Numbered from the stretch's first letter, positions 1-9,036 are shown. The stretch: 64,000 bases of DNA from Treponema parvum (GCF_017893965.1 NZ_CP054142.1:1674001-1738000); one strand, 5' to 3'. Notes: a model not told the origin generated them from the sequence alone. Numbers and translations are program-made.

Positions 1-710
1 GCGTCAAGGCAGAAGTATTTTGCAACCTCGTAGTCGCCCTTTGAATAGTAGGTTGCCCAGTTGTTCTCAGCGCCGTCGATAACGCCCTGCTGAATTGCGC
101 TGTAGATGTCGTTCGGGCCAATGCCGGTAACAGGTGTTCCTCCGCACAGCTCAATGATGCGGCACATCATTGTGTTGTTCTGCATTCTAATCTTCATTCC
201 CTTGATATCTTTTGCCTGACGAACTACCTTTGTGGTGTAGAAGTTTCTTGATCCGCTGTCATACCAGCAAAGACCTATCAGGCCGGAACCGCTCTTCTGA
301 ACGGCATCAAGCATATTCTGTCCAACCTCCCCGTTCAGTACCGCCCACATATGGTCAGCGCTGTTGTATAGATATGGAAGTTGTATCGCATTCAGAGCCG
401 GTACGTAGTTTGCAACAGGAGATGCTGATACACGTGCAAAGCCGCAGTCTCCAACCTGCATGGCTTCGATTGCTCCGGTCTCTTCACCGTACAGAGTCCC
501 GTTTGAATAGACCTCAATATTGACTCTTCCCTCTGTCTTTTCCTTTACCAATCGCGCGAATTCCTGATCCGCCATCGTTGTCGGATAGCCGTCAACGTGG
601 ACCTCGGAAAGCTTCAACGTGACTGACTTTGAGGTTTCCGAGCCTCCCTTTGCTAAAACAGCTGCGCAAGCAATTGCAAGAACCAAAAATACGGCTGTAA
701 TTTTCTTCAT
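1..710 (-). CDS. TRAP transporter solute-binding protein, DctP family (3' end cut)
   Basis: Periplasmic binding protein that captures small organic acids for a TRAP symporter. The reading frame runs uninterrupted from ATG at 710 to the window edge (236 residues). It has a signal peptide (MKKITAVFLVLAIACA), the family arginine in KIRMQNN and the VIDGAENN motif typical of DctP proteins. A GGAGG ribosome site lies just upstream. The DctQ/DctM membrane subunits would be expected further left, outside the window. It follows three metabolic genes on the same strand, so it probably imports their substrate. The ligand is unknown. Confidence 0.9.
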   Translation of the reverse strand, partial: MKKITAVFLVLAIACAAVLAKGGSETSKSVTLKLSEVHVDGYPTTMADQEFARLVKEKTEGRVNIEVYSNGTLYGEETGAIEAMQVGDCGFARVSASPVANYVPALNAIQLPYLYNSADHMWAVLNGEVGQNMLDAVQKSGSGLIGLCWYDSGSRNFYTTKVVRQAKDIKGMKIRMQNNTMMCRIIELCGGTPVTGIGPNDIYSAIQQGVIDGAENNWATYYSKGDYEVAKYFCLD

Positions 711-780
711 GTTTTTCCTCCTTTTTTTATGTAAAACGGCATAAGCCGCTATTCTCATATCGATTACGGTTTCAAGTTAA

Positions 781-796
781 TTATTGCATGCGATAA
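781..796. promoter_or_regulatory. Imperfect palindrome between yhcH-like gene and TRAP gene
   Basis: TTATTGCATGCGATAA is an inverted repeat with one mismatched pair. It lies in the 198-base gap before the TRAP binding-protein gene. It could be an operator for the transport genes. No convincing promoter hexamers were identified beside it. Confidence 0.3.
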
Positions 797-908
797 GTCT
801 GAAAGCAAGAAAAATGACTGTTACCTCACTTTCGGGGACTCAAAGCATGCCGTCACTACATTTCATTGAAAAATTGTCGCATATTAAGCCGGATCTCAGC
901 TTCCTGCC

Positions 909-1364
909 TTAGATGGGAACCTTCACTACAACTTTCTTGACAGGGACATTACCATCGACCTTGACTCTAGGCTTATGGGCATCATCAGGGCCGAGGATAA
1001 CATAGTCACCTGCGTTGAGAAACACGTTGCTATAGTGTTTAGGTTCTTCGTAAAAGGTGATGTCTTTTGCTTCGTCGTACGGAACCGCAACAGCGCCTAG
1101 CTCACTTCTGTCACAAACTCCGCAGTACTCCATACCCTCTATAACATACTGGATGTCAAAGAATTTCTCATGGGTCTCAAATCGGCCGTCTTCCGCATTA
1201 ATAGAATCATAGTGCTGAATGCTCGCCTTAACTCCCTCTTCAAGCTCAATTGTACATTCAGGAAGATCTGCAAGATCCTTCCTTTTCAGAAACTCAAAGG
1301 CAAGCCGGAATTTCCTTGCCGCAAAGTCGTACTTATACTCCAAACCGATCTTTGTACTAATCAT
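909..1364 (-). CDS. YhcH/YjgK/YiaL (DUF386/TabA-like) family protein
   Basis: 151-residue cupin-like protein of the YhcH/YiaL/EbgC family. Members are found in sugar-acid and sialate operons, and some act as anomerases. The family signature is visible as THEKFFDIQYV (about 65-75) and GPDDAHKPRV near the C-terminus. The start ATG overlaps the stop of the upstream cyclase gene (TGATG) and has an AAAGGAG ribosome site, so the two are translationally coupled. With the TRAP protein it suggests uptake of a sugar acid or related carboxylate. The exact substrate is unknown. Confidence 0.85.
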   Translation of the reverse strand: MISTKIGLEYKYDFAARKFRLAFEFLKRKDLADLPECTIELEEGVKASIQHYDSINAEDGRFETHEKFFDIQYVIEGMEYCGVCDRSELGAVAVPYDEAKDITFYEEPKHYSNVFLNAGDYVILGPDDAHKPRVKVDGNVPVKKVVVKVPI

Positions 1365-2050
1365 CAGCAGAACTCCTTTAGGCCTTCAATCGCATAAACT
1401 CTGACCGGACAGCTGTCAAGCCCTTTTATGTACATAGGTGCGAAGCTGATGAAGAATGTCTCCTGTTTAAGTTGGTCGAGGTTCTTGACTACTTCCAGGA
1501 AAGTGATGTTTTTAGCCATGCATATGTCGTGGAATGGCTTTACATCTTCGTTACAGTTCTCTATCGAGACGCCGTCGCCGAAGCCGACGCATTTTACCTT
1601 CTTGTCAACAAACCACTGGGCCGTTTCACCGTTGACAAGAAGTCTCTTGTCGTTCGGTCCGTTCGTTTCAGGTGTGAACGGAGCGAGCTTGTAGATTGAA
1701 TCAATGATAACGACGTCGCCCGGCTTGACCTTGCCGTCGATCGCCTTGTCTAGGTCTGCCGCGCCGATGTGCGAAAGCGGCGCGAGATCCTTGAATTCGT
1801 AGTACAGTCCTCGTCCGATAAATGACGTCAGCGGAAGGTCCGCTACACTTGCGCCGTCCTCAAAGTGATGATACGGGCATTCACAGTGGGTTCCAAGGTG
1901 GGTCATTATGTCGACGTTTGTGTGGAAGTCAGGGATCGGTCCGCCCGTATTGAATCTGTCAAGCTTGCATCTTCTGGTCTCTGTGGCCGGATCGATATAC
2001 TTTGTCAGGTCAATGACCCTAAGCCCGTTCAGTTCGTAAACGCTCTGCAT
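1364..2050 (-). CDS. Cyclase family protein (kynurenine-formamidase-like metal hydrolase)
   Basis: 228 residues. The cyclase/KynB family hydrolyses amides or lactones using a metal centre. The motif HLGTHCECPYHHFEDG (about residues 51-66) matches the HxGTHxDxPxH metal site, with Glu replacing the usual Asp. An AAGGAG site precedes the ATG. Its start overlaps the end of the upstream reductase gene by 22 bases and its stop overlaps yhcH, so it is central to the operon. Family membership is clear; the reaction is inferred only as hydrolysis of a cyclic or amide intermediate. Confidence 0.87.
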   Translation of the reverse strand: MQSVYELNGLRVIDLTKYIDPATETRRCKLDRFNTGGPIPDFHTNVDIMTHLGTHCECPYHHFEDGASVADLPLTSFIGRGLYYEFKDLAPLSHIGAADLDKAIDGKVKPGDVVIIDSIYKLAPFTPETNGPNDKRLLVNGETAQWFVDKKVKCVGFGDGVSIENCNEDVKPFHDICMAKNITFLEVVKNLDQLKQETFFISFAPMYIKGLDSCPVRVYAIEGLKEFC

Positions 2051-2973
2051 TCTCTGTTCTCCTTGTTTTTGTTTTCCAAAGCATGAATCGCATTGACGAC
2101 AAACTCATGATAAGGAACTTCTATCTTCCGGTCATGTGCGGTCTCCACTACGCTGCCGCTGATCGTGTCAACTTCGCTTTTTTTGCCGTCCCTGATATCA
2201 GCATAGATTGAAGTGTATCCGCCCGGTGCGTTGGCACAAACTGTGTCAACATCCTTTACAACTTCCTCAAGATCGAATCCGAGTCCTAGTGAGTTTGCAA
2301 CCTCAACGGCCTCTCTGCACAGCTGCTTCATAAGAAAGTTCGCGTTTGCATCCGTGTGTATGAATCCGAGCGGAACCTGAAACAAAGCGGTCAGTGAAGA
2401 TGCCGCCGTGTTTGTGAACATTTTATTCCAGACCTGTCTCCGAACGTTGTCTTCCGTGCGGCACTCAAAACCGCAGCTTGTGAAATTCTCTGCGATAAAC
2501 TCAATCGCCTTTGAACCGCCGTCCAAAAGTCCGATGCTTGTGACTCCGCTTCCGCCATGGTTGACAAACCCCGGCTCAATTACCGAGCTGTTGTGCTGGG
2601 TGGATCCGATTATGACATGTTTTCTGTCTGTAAACTTCAAAAGTTTACTCTCATGACCTGCTCCGTTCTGAAGCGTCATCAGGTATGTATCAGGGCCGAT
2701 GAGATTCTTGTTTCCCTCAAGCGCTGAAATTGTGAACATTGACTTCACAAATACAATCACAAGATCCTGCTCTTCCAGCCCTTCGGATTTGAGCAATGCA
2801 TGGGGATTGCGCAGGGTTACGGAGCCGTCCTTCTCTTTGATTCTGACGCCGTGTTTTTTGATCGCGTCGACCGCCGCATGACTTACGTCAATGACAGAGA
2901 CTTCATTGTTTTTTGAAAGATAGCCGCTGAACAGGGAACCCATCGCGCCGGCACCCAATACCGCAATCTTCAT
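2029..2973 (-). CDS. 2-dehydropantoate 2-reductase family (ApbA/PanE-like) oxidoreductase
   Basis: 314 residues. NAD(P)H-dependent reductase fold with an N-terminal Rossmann motif MKIAVLGAGAMGSLFSGYL and the C-terminal helical domain of ketopantoate reductases. The ATG at 2973 is chosen over an upstream one at 3006 because the Rossmann strand begins immediately and GGGGA precedes it. It is the first gene of a four-gene leftward operon with cyclase, YhcH-like and TRAP genes. That context favours reduction of a 2-keto acid in a catabolic pathway over pantothenate synthesis. Confidence 0.85.
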   Translation of the reverse strand: MKIAVLGAGAMGSLFSGYLSKNNEVSVIDVSHAAVDAIKKHGVRIKEKDGSVTLRNPHALLKSEGLEEQDLVIVFVKSMFTISALEGNKNLIGPDTYLMTLQNGAGHESKLLKFTDRKHVIIGSTQHNSSVIEPGFVNHGGSGVTSIGLLDGGSKAIEFIAENFTSCGFECRTEDNVRRQVWNKMFTNTAASSLTALFQVPLGFIHTDANANFLMKQLCREAVEVANSLGLGFDLEEVVKDVDTVCANAPGGYTSIYADIRDGKKSEVDTISGSVVETAHDRKIEVPYHEFVVNAIHALENKNKENRECRAFTN

Positions 2974-2997
2974 GTCTTTCCCCGGAGCTTCCGCATC

Positions 2998-3483
2998 TTG
3001 TTGCAATCATTCTTGCAATCGAATTCAAACATAACTAAAATAGTATTGCACGCTTTCTCAGAGAATGCAAGCATTATTTTAAGACATATTTTTTTTGAAA
3101 CGCTGTCCTTCGCGCTGCGCTGGTACAATGCAAAGTCAAACAAAAGCGGTTATTCACCGTACCTTTCCAAAACGGAAGTGCAAAAATTTTTACCCCTCGT
3201 ACCTAAAATTATTTCAAACGGGTGCAAAATTTTTATTACGACAAAACTGCATGAAGATGAAGGACGGCGAAAAAAGCAACAACCATATATCGATATGCTT
3301 GAAGCGGCGGGAGCTGCGGTTTCGGCGAAAGAGAATATTACACAAAGGTTAGCTGTTTTTGATGAAAAAATTTTATGGTACGGCAGTATCGATTTTCTCG
3401 GATATTCGGAAGCGGAAGATTACAGCATCCGTATCTGCAATTCGGAAATCGCGTCAGCTATAGAAGCGGAAATTATAAAATAA
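2998..3483 (+). pseudogene. C-terminal remnant of a PLD-domain helicase/restriction-type protein
   Basis: An open frame whose last ~110 residues (from about 3150) resemble the C-terminal phospholipase-D-like segment of DEAD/DEAH helicase-like proteins. Visible motifs are FITTKLHEDE, YIDMLEAAGAAV, TQRLAVFDEKILWYGSIDFLG and SIRICNSE. The helicase part is absent and the first ~50 codons overlap the promoter zone of the leftward operon, so those are probably not coding. Read as decayed defence or restriction debris at the edge of an AT-rich island. The function of the parent protein cannot be fixed. Confidence 0.55.
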
Positions 3484-3597
3484 GTGTAAAGCATAAGAAT
3501 CTGATCGCGTTTTGTATAGTCGAAAGTTTATGCATAATCATAATCACCGTTTTGCTTTTCAAAAGTTCCTGCAAAGCCGTTTGAATCGGTGTTCCCT

Positions 3598-3664
3598 AAA
3601 ATGCAACAGTTGAACAAAGCATGAACTTTGGAAACTGTTGCATTCGTGTGCGATAAGCGCACAT
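3598..3664. repeat. Dispersed two-hairpin element, family C copy 1
   Basis: A 12-bp perfect stem (3600-3611 with 3633-3644: AATGCAACAGTT / AACTGTTGCATT) encloses a short inner stem (AAAG/CTTT). A second hairpin TGTGCG/CGCACA follows at 3647-3663. The same architecture with different stem bases recurs at 40329-40395 and 56175-56240. The rest of the 3484-3908 gap shows only a putative -10 before the next gene. Confidence 0.7.
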
Positions 3665-3883
3665 ATAATACTGCGATGTTTCGATTTCACCCGAAACTCG
3701 ACAGTTCATGACATCCACAGATGGCGGTGGCTATAAACAGAAGCGATATATTTTGGACGGGAGAGAAAGCGGGAGGGGGATGAGACTATTTTACCGTTAT
3801 TATCCGATTGGCCGATTAATAGGAAAGGATCTTTCTAAAATAAAATGAATGGCCCATACATAGCATTATTCGACTATGTACTG

Positions 3884-3889
3884 TATAAT
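3884..3889 (+). promoter_or_regulatory. -10 element (TATAAT) before the small-gene pair
   Basis: TATAAT preceded directly by TG, 19 bases upstream of the ATG at 3909. No good -35 was seen, so this is a partial promoter call. Confidence 0.4.
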
Positions 3890-3908
3890 TAGGATATAGG
3901 AGCCTATT

Positions 3909-4139
3909 ATGAGTCGTAAAGTTTTTTGTGAAAAAGATGGAATTTTAATTACTTATACCGATAACGATGTATGTTTTGAAGATTCCCAAACAGCCGAAGC
4001 GATTTTGCTTACAAATAAAGGAGAAGTAATTCATTCTAATTTTAATGTAGAAAAGAATGAATATTTTAAAAATTATCTCAAGCAGATTTATCAGGCGATA
4101 ACGGCATTCCGCAATCTTGATGCACTTGAGAGCGCCTGA
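3909..4139 (+). CDS. Small hypothetical protein paired with DUF4160 gene
   Basis: 76 residues, not recognised. It has a mixed alpha/beta-like sequence with no membrane segment and no known motif. TAGGAG precedes the ATG. Its TGA overlaps the ATG of the DUF4160 gene (TGATG), so the two are translationally coupled. Such coupled small-gene pairs next to mobile debris are often toxin-antitoxin-like, but nothing in the sequence proves this. Confidence 0.6.
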   Translation: MSRKVFCEKDGILITYTDNDVCFEDSQTAEAILLTNKGEVIHSNFNVEKNEYFKNYLKQIYQAITAFRNLDALESA

Positions 4140-4414
4140 TGCCCATATATCTCCGTACGGCAGGTTATAAAATTTACTTTTGGTCAAATGAACGCGGCGA
4201 AGCTATTCATTTTCATGTTACGAAAGGCGATCCAAGTAAAAACGATACAAAAATTTGGGTTTTATCGAACGGCTCTTTTAAACTGGCTCATAACAAGGGT
4301 AAAGTTCCTGCAAAAGATTTATCCCGCATTTTTTCTGCTATGCAAAGTTACTATTTTGACTTTATAAATTTTTGGAAGACGTATCATAGTGCAGAAGTGC
4401 AATTTTATAATTGA
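4139..4414 (+). CDS. DUF4160 domain protein
   Basis: 91 residues spanning a complete DUF4160-type domain: GYKIYFWSNERGEAIHFHVTKGD near the N-terminus, IWVLSNGSFKLAHNKGKVPAKDL in the middle, and a helical C-terminus ending FWKTYH. Family function is not established. Genes of this family usually sit beside a second small gene, as here. The pair is flanked by dispersed repeats and a decayed PLD gene, in keeping with horizontal transfer. Confidence 0.75.
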   Translation: MPIYLRTAGYKIYFWSNERGEAIHFHVTKGDPSKNDTKIWVLSNGSFKLAHNKGKVPAKDLSRIFSAMQSYYFDFINFWKTYHSAEVQFYN

Positions 4415-4435
4415 TTATATTAGAAGGTTTAACTT

Positions 4436-4590
4436 CGACCGTTAAAAATATCGCGGTCTCCTTGTTTTTCTTGAACTGACACTACTTGTAGATCACACAT
4501 CCATGTGCGACAAACCCGCTTTTTGCGATTTTATTGCAAAAAGCCGCTCAAAAATCAAAAAATCTCGAAGTTTAGGTTGAAGGCAACACG
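4436..4590 (+). repeat. Degenerate family A repeat
   Basis: Shares CTTGTTTTTCTT, CACTACTTGTAG, the hairpin ACACATCCATGTGCGAC, the GCGATTTTATTGCAAAAAGCCG hairpin arm pair and a trailing CTCGAAG with the longer copies at 13333-13474 and 32501-32760. The GACAG...CTGTC hairpin has been lost. It fills most of the gap between the DUF4160 gene and the convergent ABC operon. Confidence 0.6.
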
Positions 4591-4600
4591 CCCTCTTCCA

Positions 4601-5365
4601 TCATATTTTCAGCAGCAGTGCAGTTGACATATTCACCTGCACAATTTCCACATTCGCGTTGAAAAAAGATTGCACGTTTTCTTGTGTAATAATATCGCGG
4701 ATATTGCCGAAAAGATAGGTTTGGTCAGCAAGCAATAAGCCCTTATCCGCAATACGGATAATATTTTGAATATAATGCGAATTAACGATGATAGCGGTAT
4801 GGTTCGATTTTGCGAGCGTTTGTAATATCTTCAAAAGTTGCGCCTGATTATAAAAATCCAAGTTTGATTCCGGTTCATCGAGAATAAGCAGACGAGGCTG
4901 AGAAACCAAAGCCTTTGCGATATACACCATTTGCATTTCTCCGCCGCTTAGCCGGTTGCAGTTTTTATTTTTCAAATGACTGATATGCAAATCCGCAAGA
5001 ATATTTTCGCTTATTTCATAATCTTTTTTTGAAGGCGCAGCAAAGTATCGGTTTACACCGCATCGTCCGAATGAAACAAAATCAAAAACGGTATAAGCAA
5101 ACGACGGATTATTTGCCTGCGGCACGTATGCTAAAAATCGGTGCGCTTCTTTTGACGGACGATTCATAATGAAAGAAGATCCTGCCGTCCATTCGAATAT
5201 ACCTGCAATGCACTTTAACAACGTTGTTTTTCCTATTCCATTACATCCCATAACGGCAAGGATTTCACCTTCGTTCACGGTAAACGAAATATCATGTAAA
5301 ATCGGTTTTGTACGGGGGTATGCAAAAGAGGCGCAGTTCACTTCGACTATGTTATTCATGTACAA
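4601..5365 (-). CDS. ABC transporter ATPase, FecE/BtuD-like
   Basis: 254 residues. Cytoplasmic ATPase that powers a siderophore-, haem- or cobalamin-type importer. Visible motifs are Walker A GCNGIGKTT (40-48), signature LSGGE, Walker B LLILDEPESNLD and the switch histidine in NSHY. It is the last gene of the binding protein-permease-ATPase set, and its start overlaps the permease stop by 14 bases (or 8, if the second ATG two codons on is used). The ligand is not determinable. Iron chelate, haem or corrinoid are the family options. Confidence 0.9.
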   Translation of the reverse strand: MYMNNIVEVNCASFAYPRTKPILHDISFTVNEGEILAVMGCNGIGKTTLLKCIAGIFEWTAGSSFIMNRPSKEAHRFLAYVPQANNPSFAYTVFDFVSFGRCGVNRYFAAPSKKDYEISENILADLHISHLKNKNCNRLSGGEMQMVYIAKALVSQPRLLILDEPESNLDFYNQAQLLKILQTLAKSNHTAIIVNSHYIQNIIRIADKGLLLADQTYLFGNIRDIITQENVQSFFNANVEIVQVNMSTALLLKI

Positions 5366-6368
5366 AGGCGTCCTTAAACAAAAAAAGCAAAGCGAAAAGC
5401 GGCGCTCCGGTTAGTGAGGTGATAATGCCGATGGGAATTTCCGAAAAGCCGATTGTTCTGGCAAAGGTGTCGGAAAGCAACATAAACAAAGCGCCGAATA
5501 CGCTTGAAAGCGGCAGTACATATCCGTGATTCGAGCCGATAATTTTTCGAGTTGCATGAGGAATCACAAGACCTACCCAACCGATCATACCGCTTACCGT
5601 AACGGCGGCGGCAATCAATACAGTCGCTGCACCAAGCACAATACTTTTAACAAGCTTTGGATGCACACCGGCGATTTTTGCATCATCATCTCCGAGCGAT
5701 AAAATATTTAACTTCCACCGGAATAGGTATAACAGACCCGTTCCAAGCAAGAACGGAATCAAAATAAAAACGATTTGCGCCGTACCGGAGGATGCAAAAC
5801 TGCCCATTAGCCAAAAGGTGATTGCAGGCAGCGTATCATTCGGATCCGCCGCAAATTTTAGAATGGAAAGCAAAGAAACGAATAACGATGAAATAATAAT
5901 ACCGCTTAACACAATAGATAAAATCGAAAAGTCCTTTTTTAATCTGCATAATGCAACCACTAAAAAAATACTGAGCAGTCCTGCGGTAAAAGAGAGAATA
6001 AGTGTTGCAAAGAGATTATTGCCGAAAAAAAGAATCCCCGCTGCGGCTCCAAATCCTGAAGCGGAAGCGGTTCCCAACACATCGGGACTCGCAAGCGGAT
6101 TTTGCAAAATACCCTGCATCGCTGTACCTGCCAGAGCAAGTGCAGCGCCTACCATAATCGATAGTATCACTCGCGGAAGACGGATATCGAAGAGGATATG
6201 CCGCTTTACATCACCGTCTGCGATTGTTTGCCGTGTAAAGAGCTTTATAATGTCGGACGGCGTAATAGAAAACCGCCCGATAAAACAAACGGCAATTGCT
6301 GTAATTACCAACAACGCCATACCCGCAATAAATATTTTGCGGTATGATGCATAACCGTGCGCGTTCAT
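5352..6368 (-). CDS. FecCD-family ABC permease
   Basis: 338 residues with about ten hydrophobic segments and the FecCD family features: PRVILSIMVGAALALAGTAMQGILQNPLASPDVLG near residues 60-95 and a GMIGWVGLVIPH loop that contacts the ATPase. A single permease gene implies a homodimer. The ATG lies directly against the binding-protein stop. It forms one transport unit with the genes on both sides. Confidence 0.92.
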   Translation of the reverse strand: MNAHGYASYRKIFIAGMALLVITAIAVCFIGRFSITPSDIIKLFTRQTIADGDVKRHILFDIRLPRVILSIMVGAALALAGTAMQGILQNPLASPDVLGTASASGFGAAAGILFFGNNLFATLILSFTAGLLSIFLVVALCRLKKDFSILSIVLSGIIISSLFVSLLSILKFAADPNDTLPAITFWLMGSFASSGTAQIVFILIPFLLGTGLLYLFRWKLNILSLGDDDAKIAGVHPKLVKSIVLGAATVLIAAAVTVSGMIGWVGLVIPHATRKIIGSNHGYVLPLSSVFGALFMLLSDTFARTIGFSEIPIGIITSLTGAPLFALLFLFKDAFVHE

Positions 6369-7436
6369 TTAAGGGACCGCTATCGGTTTAAGCATATCGT
6401 CAATAACGGTATCCGGTAAATCGGCAGCATACATTTCTTTGTAATACCGCTTTATCTTTGTTTTAAATTCGGCTTCAGCATATCTGTCGGGATATACTTT
6501 CATCAACATCCAAATCGGCACCAAAGGAGAATCGGCACAGGGCATTCCCCAACTGTATGTGCCTTGCGGGATATCGAATACACGTCTTTCTTTTACCGCG
6601 GTAATAAACGACCAGTCGGCACCGTCTACTTTGTTTTGCAAAATATGCGCAGCTGCGGTTACATTTTTTCCGATCCGCATATTATTGATAAAAATCACAT
6701 CGGGATTCCACGCATGTATTTGCTCCATAGAAACCGCCGCCTGTCCTGCTCCATCCGCAAAGCCTTCTACTGCGGCGCTGTTTTCAAAACCTGCCATTTT
6801 CAAAAATGCGTCTCCATAGCTGTTTTTTCCGCTTACCGTTATCTTCCCGCCAAGGTAGCTGAAAATAAAAAGTGCTTTTAATTTTTTACTTCCGCCTGTA
6901 CTCAAAATTTTTTCGGCGAGGGTATTTGTTTCCTGCCACTGTGTTTTAAACCGTTCGGGATTTTTTATGTGAAAAGTATCTGCAAGCAGCGCTTCCCATT
7001 TCTCCGTCAGCGTCCGGGGATTCATATCCTTTAACTGCATATTCAGCATCGGTGCATTAAGATTCGCCATATTCTTTTTTTCAAACTCCCCGTAATAGAT
7101 AATGAGTGAAGGATGTAACGCTGCAAGACTTTCGGCATTAATTGTAAAATCGTTATTGACAAACGAAGTGTCGATATTTTTTGCGTTGGGTTTTACGGCT
7201 TGCAGCACTTGCGAGTTTGATGTTGAAAAGGTCCGTGGATTTACACCGACAACTGAATCCGCAAACTGCGGAAAAGTAAGCAGCATTGAATACACAGGCG
7301 GCGATAAGTTGACGATGCGGACTTGCTGCTGTTCGATATCCGGTTTTTCTTTCTCACGCAATTTTTTTTGCCCCGCAGCAAAAAGGCTGAAACTCAATAC
7401 GGAAATAAAAACTGCATATCCAATTTTTTTATACAT
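6369..7436 (-). CDS. ABC substrate-binding protein, FecB/BtuF-like
   Basis: 355 residues. Signal peptide MYKKIGYAVFISVLSFSLFAAG without a lipobox cysteine, followed by a PF01497-type two-lobed binding fold (RIVNLSPPVYSMLLTFPQ, SLIIYYGEFEKK, TVSGKNSYGDAFLKMAGF, WNPDVIFI). The start at 7436 is favoured over 7454 because GGAGG sits 4-8 bases upstream of it. It is separated from the upstream marR by 101 bases, which include an oddly GC-rich patch (CCCTCGACGCGGAGCG) resembling a scrap of dispersed repeat. It delivers the ligand to the FecCD-like permease. Confidence 0.88.
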   Translation of the reverse strand: MYKKIGYAVFISVLSFSLFAAGQKKLREKEKPDIEQQQVRIVNLSPPVYSMLLTFPQFADSVVGVNPRTFSTSNSQVLQAVKPNAKNIDTSFVNNDFTINAESLAALHPSLIIYYGEFEKKNMANLNAPMLNMQLKDMNPRTLTEKWEALLADTFHIKNPERFKTQWQETNTLAEKILSTGGSKKLKALFIFSYLGGKITVSGKNSYGDAFLKMAGFENSAAVEGFADGAGQAAVSMEQIHAWNPDVIFINNMRIGKNVTAAAHILQNKVDGADWSFITAVKERRVFDIPQGTYSWGMPCADSPLVPIWMLMKVYPDRYAEAEFKTKIKRYYKEMYAADLPDTVIDDMLKPIAVP

Positions 7437-7537
7437 ATTTTCCTCCATGATCATAGCTTAAAAAATAATCAACACCCTCGACGCGGAGCGTTGGGGAATT
7501 AAATTCTTCGCACAAATAAAAACTTCTTATAAAATTT

Positions 7538-7987
7538 TCAAAAATGATTTTCTATCATCTCATTGGCTTTTTCCAAAAAGCGCTCGATAAGAGCATATTC
7601 TTGCTCATTAAGAGAATCGATAAAATCGAAAAAAGATTTGTCATAAGTTCGATGGTAATTTTCATGTGCGGTATATGCCGCTTGTCCTCGCTTTGTTAAA
7701 AATAATTTCTTTCTTTTTTTATCTTCAGTATCCTCCTCTTTTTCTACAAAACCTCGTTCCTCAAGCTTCAGCAAAGTCTTGTGAATAACCGCCCGGGTAA
7801 TTCCCATATCGCGGGCAATTTCCGAGCTGAATATTCCCGGATTATCTCCTATCTTTTTTATGATATGAATTTCACCGCGGTAAAACGTCATATCCTTCCC
7901 TGCAAAAGAAAGCGTGTTATTTTTTCCGTTTGCAATTTTCTCTATCAATGCTATGTATCGTTCAATCACAATATTTTTATTTGTCAC
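7538..7987 (-). CDS. MarR family transcriptional regulator
   Basis: 149 residues from a GTG start with AGGAAGG six bases upstream; an ATG at 8008 lacks this. Winged-helix region: IFSSEIARDMGITRAVIHKTLLKLEERGFVEKEEDTEDKKRKKLFLTKRG, with the wing charged as usual for MarR. The gene overlaps the stop of the upstream methyltransferase by 11 bases. The perfect dyad at 9037-9055 over the promoter of this operon is a natural autoregulatory site. The inducer is unknown; metal or haem sensing would fit the adjacent transporter. Confidence 0.88.
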   Translation of the reverse strand: MTNKNIVIERYIALIEKIANGKNNTLSFAGKDMTFYRGEIHIIKKIGDNPGIFSSEIARDMGITRAVIHKTLLKLEERGFVEKEEDTEDKKRKKLFLTKRGQAAYTAHENYHRTYDKSFFDFIDSLNEQEYALIERFLEKANEMIENHF

Positions 7988-9023
7988 TGCATACCTTCCT
8001 AAATACAATAAAAGGATATAAGCCGTCGGTGCCTTTTGTTATCGCTTTTAGACTGACGGAATTTAAAGCGGAGATCAGTATCTCTTTTAACAGAGCTTTA
8101 TTTATGCGGAAGTTTTCATCCCTCAGTGCTCTGCGTCGAAGTTGTTGGTTCTTTCGTCTGAGATTTCCCTTTAGCCACCGCGCCGCATATCGCGCCTTGT
8201 CTTTCTCTGCGGCGAAAGCAGTATCATATACCAATAATAGTCCGCCTTCTTGGAGCGCATCGCTTATTTTTTTAACAAACGGCTCGATCATCTCCGGCAC
8301 AAATGGAAAAATACCTGAGGCAATAATGAAATCGTAATCTTCTCCGATACCGTCTAAAAGGAAATTTCCTTCCATGATTGCAATGCGGTTTTTGGCCGGA
8401 GAATCGGCGATGAAACGCCGTGCGATAGCTGCAACGTCTTTCTGCTCGAAAAGAACGCCTTCGCATTTTGTATACGATTCGGCTATTGCAATGAGCAGCG
8501 CTCCTGAACCGCCTCCTAAATCAAGAACCTTTTTTGGCATAATGCCAAGTTCTTTAATCAGTGTAAGTAAGGGCTGTTTTCTCAATATGCTTATTTCCTT
8601 GGCGGTAATCCGTGCCATTTCAGTAAAATCAAAGACGGGGCAGCTGCTTGGATTATCGGATACGACTTCCGCTTCATTGCATATATCCGACAATCGTTTG
8701 CGATAAAGCAGTACATCGCCTATATACGATAGGCTCGAACGGGATAAAAACCGCTGCGTTTTGCCGGTATTGCAATAGCGGTTTCCGTCAAGGATTATCA
8801 ATCCTTGAGCGGTGAGTACATCTAAAAATACCTTTAGAGATTGTGCATTGCCAAGATTGAGACTGCCGTATTTACCGGCATTAAACCGTAAGGTCGCTTC
8901 CGCCTCCTCAGCCGTCTTACCGTTAGCTAATACGGTAAACATATCGAGCTCCAACGCTATGAAAAAAATCTGCGCATCCAATAGTGCGTCGAGCTTTGCG
9001 TAATATTTTAAAACAGATTTCAT
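7977..9023 (-). CDS. SAM-dependent O-methyltransferase (AcnO/hydroxyneurosporene-type)
   Basis: 348 residues from ATG 9023 (AAAGGA site; the in-frame start at 9083 falls inside the promoter). The N-terminal part is a winged-helix dimerisation domain (DALLDAQIFFIALELDMFTVL). The C-terminal Rossmann domain has SAM motif I VLDLGGGSGALLIAI (about 166-180) and the acidic FEQKDV motif. These enzymes methylate small aromatic or polyketide-like hydroxyls. Pairing with MarR and a FecBCD importer suggests modification of, or response to, an imported chelate or antibiotic. The substrate is unknown. Confidence 0.82.
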   Translation of the reverse strand: MKSVLKYYAKLDALLDAQIFFIALELDMFTVLANGKTAEEAEATLRFNAGKYGSLNLGNAQSLKVFLDVLTAQGLIILDGNRYCNTGKTQRFLSRSSLSYIGDVLLYRKRLSDICNEAEVVSDNPSSCPVFDFTEMARITAKEISILRKQPLLTLIKELGIMPKKVLDLGGGSGALLIAIAESYTKCEGVLFEQKDVAAIARRFIADSPAKNRIAIMEGNFLLDGIGEDYDFIIASGIFPFVPEMIEPFVKKISDALQEGGLLLVYDTAFAAEKDKARYAARWLKGNLRRKNQQLRRRALRDENFRINKALLKEILISALNSVSLKAITKGTDGLYPFIVFRKVCSDK

Positions 9024-9036
9024 CTGCCATTCCTTT

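Noticed and set aside
711-908. Possible riboswitch before the TRAP gene
   Set aside because: No conserved riboswitch core was recognised; only a short palindrome is visible.
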